Positions 46,723-58,604 of a DNA stretch of 64,000 nucleotides are shown here, in pieces. Under the pieces are notes generated by a model that had not been told where the DNA came from, searched no databases, and worked only from the letters and a program-made list of their open reading frames with translations. Location: NCBI GenBank assembly GCA_028023455.1, contig JAQFVV010000018.1, positions 9,564,771-9,628,770 of the forward strand, read 5' to 3'. This stretch comes from Epiperipatus broadwayi (Eukaryota > Onychophora > Udeonychophora > Euonychophora > Peripatidae). Made by a program: the position numbers and the translations under genes. Position 1 is the stretch's first letter, and each line of letters starts with the position of its first letter.

Positions 46723-49206
46723 AGTAAATATTCTATTTCTAAATAATTTTTTTTTTTTTGAATTACTATTTATCATTTTTCCTTCTTCTATTTTATTAAT
46801 TAATAAATTATTATCTAATGTATCTCATATAATGAATATTTATGTTTGTTTACAAGAGTGTGAACACCTAATAATATGGTGATAAATTTAATTAATTCTA
46901 TTTATTTATATATATTATAATGGAAGAAACATTTTTGATGAGATAGAACATCTAGACTTTATATTGATATAGTTAATGGAAAGATTTCAAACTACTCATT
47001 CTTTGGCCTAGCTTAATTTAAAATAGAACTTTAAGTGAGGAAATTAACACTTTATATTTGCTCAATTTACTATAATATATTATCTAAAAATTGTGATGAT
47101 TTATCTAAATGGAATTGGAGAGAAAGAAATAAAATTACACATTTTATTAAATAATTAAGAGAAGTGCAAGTTACGAGATTTTTATTGTATCTGGGCCTTT
47201 CTTTCTCTCTAAATAAAATATTATTTAGAAGCTCTTAAACCTAATTCATAAAAGTATAAAATTAATCATTATGTATCAGAAAAATATCTATCTGGAGATA
47301 AATAAAATAGTGTTTTAGAAGATATTTTCAAGGGTAAATTAATATTATAATATGCCAAAATATACTAATACTTTATCCAGAGATGTTTTCATTATTTATA
47401 TAGTGTAATTCATTTATTACTCAGGAAAAATAAATTATATATGGATGCCAGAATTAGATTTAAAATATAAATAACATGACCTTATAGTTTTATCATCATT
47501 GAGACTGTGTGGCAGATATCAAAATAAATAAATTCAGCAAATACATATGAAAAATAAAAAAGTAGTCAGATATAAAAACAAATTAACTAATTTTATTAGT
47601 AGTAAATAAAAGTATAATTTTGAAAAAGAAAGAAATAATAATAAATCTGAGCAGAATACATTTAATAGATTTAGTGTTTTCACTTTTTTTTTTTTTTTAC
47701 AAAACTTATTTAGTTCTATTTAGATGTAATGCCATGGATAAAAAAAAAAATAATAAAATTAACTCTAGATTTAAGGTCTTACGAACACATAATAAATGAT
47801 AAAAAAAATATTTTAAATATTTATTGTACCTAAAAATAAATAAATAAACCAACATCCTAATTTCTATTCCAAAATCAAGACACAAAAAAACATAATGTTC
47901 TAAAAAGTTTAACCATTATTAAAATATACTAAGGGAAACATATATATACAAATGTATATGTGAGCACAAACCCTACACATGAGTGTGAGGTAATCATAAA
48001 TATTTAAGCTAGAATCCAAATACGTAATATCTAATAACAGATATAATGTCATAGTATGTACTGATTCTTATAGTTGTCAATTATAGCAAAAAACAACCAT
48101 ATTATAAACAGTGTATGGGATTTGAAATAATTTCCTTACCCACCAATGGTCATGTGATATGATAAAATCTAAATATTAAGCACATTCAAATAGTTCAAAG
48201 TACATACTTTTAAATATATATAGGAGTGCAGGAAAATATGACTGTTGTTAAAAAAATATCAATTCATGTTGAAAAACACTTTAACAAATAAGTGGTAGCA
48301 GCATAATATATGTTCTCAAGGTTTTTCATCTTTCCTAGCAAAAAGTAATTAAGAATGATAAAAATATTAAGGAGATAACTCCTCTGAAAGCAAGCTCTGT
48401 TATCTGAAAAATGTGAAAAACTTTGGTTACTAAAATTACTGAATATTATTATCAGATAAAGGCGTTCAAAAATAAAAATTCTTTATACACTTATTAATAT
48501 TGGTACTCTCAGTGTTAGTGACTTTAAATGACTTGGGAAGTATAGCGTAGCACTCAATTTCCATATATTTTTTAATCGCTTTGAAGATTTTAATAATGAT
48601 ATTATTTTGAGAAAATATTTCTTTTAACTAGAAAATTTACTACAAACTAAATTTCATAAGCAATCACACACTTGAAAGATTTTTTTTTTTTTTTTAGCTA
48701 TTTTATTTAGATTAAAATTCTTTAATGGAAACTATTTAGTCTATTTATAAGATATTTCTAAAAATTAAAGCATCTAAAAACTACGTAATTAATATTTATT
48801 ATCTTACTAATTTTCAAAGAAAAGAAAATATATGCACATTTTTTATTAATAAAATTAGTAAGAAATTGATGATAATAAAAATAAAGTTTATATAATAAAA
48901 TTCACAAAGGTGATCGATACACAATCAGTTTAGTAGTGATTTTACAAGTAGATAAATGATTTAATAGGTTTGAATTATTTCTGCCTGAATGCATTTTATA
49001 TATATATATTTTTAGAAATAATGAAAGCCTATATATATGCAAAGAAAGATAATTAATTTAGTGCACACAACTATTTTATCATCATCTACAAATCTTGGCT
49101 ATTTTCATTGATCATGATAAACAATATATGCACCAATGAGCTTTAAATTTGCCGTAGTCTTTTTAAACAAGCCAACTTATTCAAAATATAAACAAATGTT
49201 CGCGTA
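46723..49206. other. AT-rich DNA, nothing recognised
   Basis: About 2.5 kb; T run at 46746-46759 and 47683-47698. No supported feature. Confidence 0.55.
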
Positions 49207-49268
49207 AAACCTTCGCGCATTTATTATTATTATTTTGTTGTTGTTGTTGAAACCTTCGCGCATTTATT
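49207..49268 (+). repeat. Direct repeat AAACCTTCGCGCATTTATT around ATT/GTT microsatellites
   Basis: The 19-base repeat occurs at 49207-49225 and 49250-49268. Between the copies lie (ATT)n and (GTT)n. Slippage between the copies is the simplest origin. Confidence 0.85.
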
Positions 49269-50299
49269 TCTTAAAGTTATTAAAAATCAACGAAAATATT
49301 TACACATAATTTTCATTTACTATTTATAAATTCTTGTTCTTGTCTATATCTTAACATAAATGAATGTGTCCATGAGTATTTGCTTCGGCGCTAACACATG
49401 TGTGTGCTTATATATATATGCATGCTTACATATATAACGAATTTAAACTAAATTTACTTTAAGAATTTCGATTTAATTTATTTTTAGTTAATAATTTAAT
49501 TTTAACATTTTAATGACAAATTAAACCAATGCATAAAAAATAAAAAGGAAAAGTTATACGTTTAAAACTATCATTCTTATAAGGATTTATTTTCAAACAC
49601 ACTCATCGATTGTACATTACATATATGTATAACAAAATACTTAAATCATAGTGAAATGTAAAACTGTATTCTACAAGAGGATGTGGATAATAAATTAAGA
49701 GGTTTAAAATGAGTAGAAATCGTTGTATCTTATGTTGTTTGTTTATTGGCTATGTTGAATGAGACTTTTTTTTTTACATCTGTTAAAGATTTAAATCGAA
49801 CTCTTAATAATATTATTTGTTGTATTATCCATACGTCCTTATATATCAAATATAAACAGTGATTTCATACTTGCTGGCTAACAAATAAGAGCAGTTTAAT
49901 GATATTGAAGTACATGTAAAAATAAGTCATTTCACATATATTGTTTGAACATGCTATAATTATTAATATTACATATTCGATTCATTCTTATTCACCTATA
50001 TGAGTATTAATATGCATAGAAAAGTCTTTGGTTAAACTGGATATAGCTTTATTTATATCTGATGTGGAATTAAATTTTATTCTTATTAAGATTATGTGTT
50101 GGATTGTCTATTTCTATAAATTTTAAAATTATAAGTGTAAAACAGTAATTTTATATTTTCTGGCTTAAGAATGGATAATATATATAAAGTGAACAATTGT
50201 TTTAGATATTTACATAAGTGAGCACAAATTTTAGAAAAAAAAATTACTATGTTAATTGTAGAGTAGTAATTTATAGAGTGCACAGAGAGCTTATATAAA
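49269..50299. other. AT-rich DNA, nothing recognised
   Basis: No supported feature. Confidence 0.5.
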
Positions 50300-50301
50300 T
50301 A

Positions 50302-50648
50302 GTCTGAACAGGCACTAACCTGTATTCAATGCACTTTAAAATTCGCAATAATCAAGCATATTTTGCCAGTAGTAACTCACAATAAATCGCAAGATTTCAT
50401 GTAAGTTATTTGTAAAGGAAATAGTGGATTTAAACAGTGGAGAACACAACTACTTCATGCTTCCAAATCAAGATGCTTCAGATTTGACCATATAAATGGA
50501 CATTTAGGTTAAAGATAAGACAGCCGCTCTTATCTTTATAAAAGTCGCTATCTTGGGTCGTGGTTTGGAAGATCCCTCTATCGGCAAAATATGCTTAATT
50601 ATTGCGAATTTTAAAGTGCATTGAATACAGGTTAGTGCCTGTCCAGAC
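50302..50648. mobile_element. MITE with ~70-bp terminal inverted repeats and TA target
   Basis: The left repeat 50302-50372 starts GTCTGAACAGGCACTAACC; the right repeat (about 50579-50648) ends GGTTAGTGCCTGTCCAGAC. TA flanks both ends (50300-50301, 50649-50650). The 200-bp centre has GCCGCTCTTATC and a short AGATAAGA..TCTTATCT pairing around 50512-50537. No coding capacity. The TA duplication suggests Tc1/mariner mobilisation. Confidence 0.85.
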
Positions 50649-50650
50649 TA

Positions 50651-51550
50651 TGTTAATTGTAGTTAACTTTGGATCTGGTATCTGGAATATGCTAGCATCT
50701 CATTGAGGAATGCCAAAAACATGAAATTGGTCTAAGAATGGGGATGATTTCTGATAGAGATTTTTTTTTTAATGCTTTCTCTTGGTGGCATTTATCTATA
50801 AAGCTTGTTAGAGCTTGCATGCTTTTTAGTTTTTATGATTACAAATTGACTTATTTTTAGCTACATTGATTGGGTTACTTGTGTTACATATTATAATCAA
50901 TTATTACCATCAATAATACTAATCTTATTGATCTATATGTATGAGCATATAAATCTATATCAGTATAGAGAATGTATAGAGATTGCTAAAATAATATTTC
51001 AAAACATTAATTTCATTGGCTGATATATTAAATCTATTAATAATAATGTCAATATTTTAAAAATAAAAAACTTCCATGTTGTCTAATGTTTTGTGTGATA
51101 AGAAAATACTCATGCATGATCATAAAAAAAATAAAATAAAGTTTATTAACCTTATATAACACCATTGCTAAATAAGTACAATATTTTTCAACATAATAAT
51201 CCATTAATATTAAAATATTTATGCATGTGATAATGTCTTCATCATTAGACTTTATTTAACTACTCTTTTACTATTTGTTAGATTTCATTATCACTATGAT
51301 ACAACTATTACCTAAATAATTTTTAGATACATAAAAGAGATAAAATTGCTAGATTTAGATGATATAAAAATAGCAAACTTTGTTATCAATTGACCAAAAG
51401 CTCATATTCTAGAAAAAAGATTATGAAACCCAATTGGATGAAATATAATATTTACATGGTCTACATCTACGATTCTTAGTCAGTATTCCTCAAAACACTT
51501 AAGTTAGTAAATTTATTATAACTGAATCACAAAATTATGAAAAATTATTA
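50651..51550. other. AT-rich DNA, nothing recognised
   Basis: No supported feature. Confidence 0.5.
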
Positions 51551-51964
51551 GAAAAATAAAATGATTGTCCCAAAACATCAGTTTACTATTGTAACAGAAT
51601 GGGTTATTAGGAAGTGGTCAGGAGTCATACCTGGGGTGATAGAAAGTCATCATCAACCCCAATTCAGCAAGATGTTTCAAATAATTCAATTTAATATATG
51701 AGGTCATGGTATTATTAGATATAATATTAAAGTATTGAAATAATGAAGTTTTGAAGTAAGAGATATTAATATATTCCAAGAGATAAGTAATTTTATATAT
51801 TCAAGGAGAGAGATTACTAGTTAGATCAGAAGAGATCAGTTAACTCCTTATAGCAACTAAAAGTATTATTTACCATACATCAACCAGCATTATAAATAAA
51901 AGTAAGTATAAGTAATTAATATTCAAAATAACCATTTATCATTATGAATGAGCCATCAAAAGAA
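51551..51964. other. Slightly less AT-rich unclassified DNA
   Basis: Contains GTGGTCAGGAGTCATACC. No frame or repeat recognised. Confidence 0.4.
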
Positions 51965-52050
51965 ATCAACAGTCAATCTGGTGACTGGATTAGAAATGGG
52001 TCTTCTGTAGACCAGGCTAACTATTGAGCCATTGCCAGCTTGGGCAATTA
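51965..52050 (-). repeat. Possible tRNA-derived SINE head
   Basis: The minus strand reads TGGCAATGGCTCAATAGTTA then GCC, a good A-box pattern, and GTCTACAGAAGAC as an anticodon-stem candidate. TTTCTAATCCAGTC then stands where a decayed B box would be. No target duplication was confirmed. Confidence 0.5.
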
Positions 52051-53599
52051 TTTAAACATAATTTGGATGCACCAATTTAAGTGCTCATCCATCAGAATAC
52101 ATAAAATTTAAAACAATAATGCTGGGACATTAAAACATGCTGATCATCATCAATGCTCTGGTCACTTGCATTGGCCAACTATAAAATTAACTTCTAATAA
52201 GAGCAAACTAAATAAAATGTAGTGCATGGGCTTTAAAGAGTATTCTTTTATGCCAACCAGGAAGATGATTGATCATCTCTGGATGTACAAAAGCTCTAAT
52301 ATCCATCCCCATTTATATATTGGCCACTATACATGAATCTAGCTCAGAAGAGCACAAGCTCTATTATTGTTATGTGACTAAGAGATGATGAAATACAATT
52401 TTAACAATTGAATAAATTTATTAACAACAATAATTAAAAAATGATATTAAGGTCTAAAATAAGACTATGCAGATCAATTAAGACTTCTGATTTTGATTAA
52501 CATACAATAATAAATTATCACATTGTGATTTACATATATGTGATTCAAGTTATTACATAGTGGTTTACATATATGTGTATACAGACACTCAATTTATAAT
52601 ATACAATTAATATATTTCAATTGATATTCAATAATAACAAAAAATGATTAAATTTTACATATATATCCTATTTAACAAGCAATAACATATATACACACAC
52701 ATAAATATGCAGTACCATTTAAAAATGGACTTATTTAAATTGTCCTACAATAATACAGGATTAATATTTAAGTTGCTATATAGTGGTTGACATATAACAC
52801 ACATATATGCACACAGCCACACATTTTACTATTACATGAATATATTTAAATTTGTCAAAATAATAGAATTAATTTTTATACCATGTAATTAACATATATG
52901 TTTGTGCATACGGAAATGTACATGCACATAGATGTTTATATATTTTATTTGTTACAATATTATATTTTCATAATTAATCCAATATTGACAGTATATAAAA
53001 AAAAGTGTTGTTTGTTTTTTTCATAACAGTTTAATATCTTTTTTTTTTCTTTCTTAAAATATGAATTTCTTGACTGCTGATAAAAGTTAAATCTTCCAGC
53101 AGGTATATTTTATTAATTTTTTTTTTTTTTGACAAATTACTTTAAAAAAAAAATTTGTTTTGCATAAGGTTACTCTTAACCCTTAAACCGCTAATTATAT
53201 TATTGGTTGTATGAGGTAAAAATCAAATCTTTTAATTGGCCAACTCACAAACTGAAGACAAAGCCTATTGTTAAAACATATTCGCTTATAATATTAAATT
53301 CAACTCAAATACATTTATAAAAAGTCTATTACTAATTTTTCAGGTTATGAAGAGACAAATTCTTTCAAAAATAAATTGCTATTTATTTATTCTAAAATAT
53401 TCAATTTCGGCAAATAAAAGCATAATATAAACAAAAAGGTCGACTTTACGTTATAGAAAAGTAAATATTTCTTTTTACTAAATCTTAAATATTTTTACTA
53501 AAATCTTCAATATTTTTCGAAAATAATTTTGTTTTTTTATTATTTTTGAAAATAATTTTAATTTCCATAAATATACATTTTATAATACTTAAATCATAT
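52051..53599. other. AT-rich DNA with ACATATATGTG-type repeats
   Basis: TTACATATATGTG recurs around 52530-52580 and related CACACATATATGC runs lie at 52685-52920. 52080-52350 is less AT-rich but has no usable frame. Confidence 0.5.
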
Positions 53600-53659
53600 T
53601 GAAATGAAAATCTCAACGTTTTCTTTATTTTCTTTGATCAGGCAGTTTCTTTGTTCTTT

Positions 53660-53712
53660 CCAGCCAATCAGAATGTCTTTTTCGCTGAGAGCACTAACAA
53701 CCAATCACAAAA
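53660..53712 (+). promoter_or_regulatory. Two CCAAT boxes 37 bp apart
   Basis: CAGCCAATCAGAA (CCAAT at 53664) and ACAACCAATCACA (CCAAT at 53701) both fit the NF-Y consensus. No gene start follows within view, so promoter function is only a possibility. Confidence 0.25.
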
Positions 53713-54660
53713 ATGTTCTTTCTTTGTTTAGGTTTAAATGTGTTTTTTTGATTTTTACTTGTAAAATAATTCGGAAGAGGGCACCATCTTAAGAACTTTT
53801 AAAAACCTATTCAATACTCTAAAAATATTTTAGATAAGAAGCAGAGTTAGAGTGAGATTAGGGTAGAGGGGGAAAAGGGTTAACTAATTATAGTTTACTT
53901 TTTAAAAAAAAAAGAAATAAAGTCAATTTTAGGACAGGTCACTTTTTGATTGTTGATTAATTATTTATCAATGCTTTTAAATTAATCTAAAAGATTTGCT
54001 TTTTGATTTTAATTCAAACAAATTATGATTGCATTATTTTTTGAAAAAGATTTTAAAATAATATTCTTCTATATATATCTCAGATCACAGGTTGTTTCTC
54101 TAAAATATTTTAAAATATGTTTTAACTGTTAATTCTGATTCTTAGATTTTTTTAATCCAAGCAGTTATTTATTTGCATTACTCTTTTGAAATATAGAGTT
54201 TAAATGATTTAAGATAATATTGTTCTATATTAAATATCTCAAATTTTTAAAATGTCATTTCAGACCAAAGAATATTAAAATGCAATAACTCACTGTATAC
54301 ACCCATGATGTGTTTATCTGTAGTTCCTTACAGGTATAGATAAACAGCAACATACATCTATCAATTCTTTGGAAAACTGATGAGCAAGAATCATCATCAG
54401 GGAAATATAGTCCAGGCAACTGTCAGCATTAGGAAAGTATAATCAGGTATGTTGTTATCCTTCCCTCTGTCTAGGACTTGATGAGCTTCAGGCCAGCAAA
54501 CTGTCATTCAGAACACATTTGTACAGGCTAATTGATCCATTTTAAGTTGACTTAGTCTTCATTGAATCAAAACTCCAGTATGTAGAATTTGTAGACTGGT
54601 CACTGCTGCACCTACTAGCATGACTTCAGCTACATCTTCATGGGAGCTATTTTTATTTTC
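53713..54660. other. AT-rich then mixed DNA, nothing recognised
   Basis: 54300-54350 contains GTTTATCTGTAG and ATAGATAAAC, which can form a short hairpin. No gene is visible. Confidence 0.45.
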
Positions 54661-54689
54661 ATAATTCTCCAAACACCAATTCTGCTAGC

Positions 54690-54930
54690 CAACTGCTTCA
54701 CAAAAATATTAAGACAAAAACTGTCTTCAAAAAAATTATTATCCAAACTTTCAGCTGGCCTATTTGGTCACTGCTTTTTGAAATGTTTAATCCAGACTGA
54801 ACTTTTCAAAAACTGCTATCTATGTTTTTGGCTGGCCAACTTGGACTTCTGCTTCTAAAAAAATTAAATCAGACTTTTGGCAAGCACTTACAAAACTACA
54901 ATCCAGATTGAACTGATATTTCTTTATCAG
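54690..54930 (+). repeat. Degenerate tandem repeat, ~78 bp units
   Basis: Two and a half units share GGCTGGCC-A-TTGG-C-TCTGCTT then AATCAGAC or AATCCAGACTGAACT. The frame at 54640-54858 is a by-product. Confidence 0.55.
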
Positions 54931-55637
54931 CTCTTTTATAGAATCATCAAACATATTTCAGACTGTTTTCAATCTTTCTAATTCTTTTTAATCTTGAGGT
55001 GATAAAAACACAGTAACTGAAAACAGAGTTTTTTCTGTCCAATCTTTATCTTGATTAAAATCAATTTTAATCTTTTCAAATCACTTTTAATTACAAGCTA
55101 CTTTTGGAAGCAACTCTGAAATTTTATCAAAGGTGTGATCTACATGTTTTTACTTTAATCCTTTGGAATTTTTAATCTACAAGATTTTTAAAAATAGATT
55201 AAAAAATGTATACAAGCATTAATAAAAAGATTTTCAAAAATAAATCATGCTTGATTTTTTTTTTAAATTTCAAAATCAGAATAATAATAATAATACAAGA
55301 TTAATATTTATTTAGACCTTTTTAAATGTTTTAATTTATAATAAAATTCTGTTTTAAATTCAGAGTTATTTAACCCTTTATTTATTATTTTTATTCCAAG
55401 TGAAATGTAGAAAATATCTACAAAAATTTATGTCTGTGTTTATTTTTACTTTTACTTTCCTTTATATATATATATGTGCACAGACACAAGTATGTTACTG
55501 TGTACCATGTAACCCAGATTATTATACTATCTATAAACAATAGTTTATAAAGCCCATTTGCAACTTCCATTTCTTATCTGTTTATGCTATAGTTGTTCAT
55601 TGAATTTGACTAAGACTGGCTTGAAACTTATTTATAC
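54931..55637. other. AT-rich DNA, nothing recognised
   Basis: No supported feature; TATATATATA at 55466-55475. Confidence 0.5.
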
Positions 55638-55641
55638 ATAT
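55638..55641. repeat. Target-site duplication ATAT (left)
   Basis: ATAT immediately before the LTR start, repeated at 60824-60827 after the other LTR. Confidence 0.75.
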
Positions 55642-57869
55642 TGTAACGATCCGGAGAATGCGACTTAACGTAAACTGCACTACGGGCGCCATCTAGTTAT
55701 TTGAACCTAGAAAAATTTATAAAGTAGGCAGATACGTAAGTCAAAAAAAAAAAAAATTTTTTTTTTTTTTTTTATTTTGATTCCGGTCGTTAGCCCATGT
55801 CACTAGCTCAGTGGAATAGCAGAGATTAAATAATATAATATCTTATCTAATTATATTTCAATATTAAAAAAAATAAATAAAATAAGCCACTGCCAGTAAT
55901 TAACATACAAACATTTATTTATGCACATATATATAAGATTTAAAATTATTTTAGTATTAGTTTTACATTTTAACATTTAACATTATTTTTAACTTTGATT
56001 TTTGACTTTAATTTACATTTAATTACTATTATATTCTAATTTTACATTTTAATTAAGTTCGCACAGATAAATTTAGGAAAGCTTGTTTATAATGTTGAAT
56101 ATAGATCGGTTACATAGATTTCACGGTCAAAAACATTTCAAAGTAAACATAAACGATCAAAATACAAAATTATTGATTACTGACAATTGCGGAGGGAAAT
56201 TTATACGTAACCCAATAGTATTCACCATAAGATACTTGCATTGTCACCAATAACTTAAAAGACATCCGAATAAATACATTTTAGATACTCACCGTAAGGT
56301 ATCATTATTTATCGAATGTCTATATATTTTGATCAAATATGAAAACCCAAAACATACTTAACCGATAACCAATCCATGCAAGCGTCTATAAACAACTTAA
56401 ATTTAATGCATTTTTATTTAGGGTCAAGTATGAATAGACCACATAGATTTGCATTTGAAAATAAAATATTCTGTCCCTATTTAACCTTAGGCTAAAATTC
56501 GCAGTCAAACTGGCATCAATCCATCTGATACATCGATGTATTCAATGTAATATGGAATACGGCAGCACCAAAAAGGTTAAGAGAAGATATTGACTCTCAT
56601 TAGACAGGAATATTACTTCTATCTAACGAGAAGAACAATAAAAAAAAAACTCCATAGAAAGGAACTGCGCTCTGCATCTTATAATTCCTTCCATAGGCAA
56701 AACGGGAGAGTGCGGCGTATGAAGCGATTCTGCCAGTAGCGAATCTCCGACTACATCTACTAACTACATCAATATATCCAATCCATTGACCCAATCTAAC
56801 AACGACACAAATAACCTAAGATTACCCTCCCCTAATATAACTTTACAAATCTATACAGCCATTCACGCCCGACTTAAGTTTAACATTTATATAATTAATT
56901 TAACGAAAAACAAAAAAAATCATGATAAAAACTTAAAGAATAAAAAAATAAATAAATGGAAATGATTTTACATAAATAAGAAAAAAAATACATCAAATAA
57001 CACTATTAATAAAGAATTTAGTTTGGTCAGATAGGATTCTATTGCATTATTTACTAAAAAGTTTTAAAATTTAGAGTTCTTATTGTTTCAAGTGAATATA
57101 AAGTTCTTACGATTTTTAAAACGTCCAACTTTATCCGTTGCTTGCCATGAACGTAAATTCCCACGCCGTCCTAAAGAGGTTAATATTCTGAAGGCCGATT
57201 TATTTATCCATCCGGAGATTTTTGTTTTAACTGGTCCTCAATGTAGAAAAACGATAGTTCATTTCTCTTTCTTTACTAGCAAAACTGAAGGGATTGAACG
57301 TGCGTCCTTCAATCTCTTCTCCCGCACCTCCGCACTAACATCTATCTGTCACATCGTAATAATCATAATAACTCACTAATTAATAATTTCCAAACTTGTC
57401 CTTTTATATTACTTTGAAAGATTGACTTAACATTACGTCATCGATGCGATGATCCTTTTCGTTGAGGTCCGATTTCCCAATGGATTTATTTCATTTGCTA
57501 AAAGTTTCTATTGTTTTCCTATCTGACCGATGTTTTTACATTTAAATGCCCAAGGCTGGTTTACATTTGACTAATTAAATTTATCATTTCCATTTCTGAT
57601 TAATTAACCTGTTTTCCAAATCAAAGATATATTTTTATCTCTAAATCTTTTTAAGTTTTTGTTTTTAAAATACCTTTTCTATTTTTAATACAGTTTTATT
57701 TTAATAATTTTTTTTTATCTGTGCGATTTAATATATACGAGTTTAAGATGATATTTAATTTCAATTTTTAATTCTTAAAGAAAATTTTTAAATGCGAACT
57801 TTTTAATTTACTTTCATGTTTAATAAATAAAAAAAAAAAACAATGTAACGAACGTCTGTGCTCGTTACA
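55642..57869 (-). mobile_element. LTR (2228 bp) of family L element 2; 3' LTR in minus orientation
   Basis: Near-identical to 58605-60823, with a few substitutions and small indels. It starts TGTAACGATCCGGAGA and ends CTCGTTACA, an 8-bp terminal inverted repeat (TGTAACGA/TCGTTACA). An A/T-run segment lies at 55747-55773. ACTAGCTCAGTGG at 55802-55814 looks like a tRNA A box. GGGCGCCATCTAG lies at 55684-55696. Frames of 98 codons (57083-57379) and 64 codons (56794-56600, minus) recur in both LTRs simply because the LTRs are copies; neither has a recognisable product. The last 26 bases form a hairpin. Confidence 0.93.
57844..57869. repeat. LTR-end hairpin
   Basis: TGTAACGA and TCGTTACA pair across ten bases. 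The arms repeat the LTR's own terminal inverted repeat. Equivalents are at 1081-1108 and 60799-60823. Confidence 0.85.
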
Positions 57870-58604
57870 TATCAGTAAAGTTGCTTAAAAAAAATGATAA
57901 AAAAAAAAATATTTTACTTAGGGTTAGTAATTACGGTACACGATTAACAAAATTTACAAAACATTCGGTTAGTAATACAAAAAGACTATATACAAAAAAA
58001 AGAAAATGTTGACTATCGCTTACCTAAGGACCATTTACGTTTACACCTCCTCCCCACCAGAGTTCTAACTTTTTTTTTATACCATTTTATTTTTACACAC
58101 GGCATGACAAGCAAGTTATTTTATAAATTATTTATTTAAAGAAGGTTGCATTGAGATAAATATGTTTTAAGAAATAATGGGTTTAAACGTGTATATTTGC
58201 AGCACAATTATAAACACCACCAACTTATTTATGACTGATTGAAATGCATACATAGGGTTACACTGAAGTAATTCCCAAAGGTACTCATCGTAAGGCACCA
58301 CATTTCGATCATAAACTTACGTGGCTGTGCACACCTATACACCTAAAAGCATAATATATATCAACAAAAAAAAACATATCAATCGCAACCTTTTGACTTT
58401 TTTTTTTTTTTTTTAACAAAAATTAGTTTTAAAATTATTTATACTTTCTCGTGTTTAATATATATGCGCAATTTCTTTCTGGCAGTGCTTTTATAAGATT
58501 TAAAGTATACGACTATATGTAAACAGATAAAATATTTCATTTTGACAAAATTTGCTCAGGGTATTTGTGGTTTATTAAAGATCGGCCCGAGTTGGGTTCG
58601 CCAT
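57870..58604 (-). mobile_element. Non-coding interior (735 bp) of family L element 2
   Basis: No gag, protease, RT or integrase motif in any frame. On the minus strand TGGCGAACCCAACTCGGGCC (58603-58584) begins one base from the LTR and resembles a lysine-tRNA primer site (TGGCGCCCAACGTGGGGC) with a 2-base insertion. A minus-strand purine tract lies at 58046-58058, matching the place of the one in element 1. A canonical polypurine tract next to the left LTR is not visible. Confidence 0.8.

Noticed and set aside
53165-53195. TTAACCC-like sequence as a telomere repeat
   Set aside because: A single CTTAACCCTTAAACC stretch, not a tandem array.
55802-55830. tRNA-like ACTAGCTCAGTGG in the LTR
   Set aside because: A lone A-box-like motif without a B box or cloverleaf; noted inside the LTR entry only.
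57083-57379. 98-codon frame repeated at 60044-60340
   Set aside because: Both lie inside the two LTRs, which are copies of one another, so repetition is not evidence of coding. No domain is recognisable.
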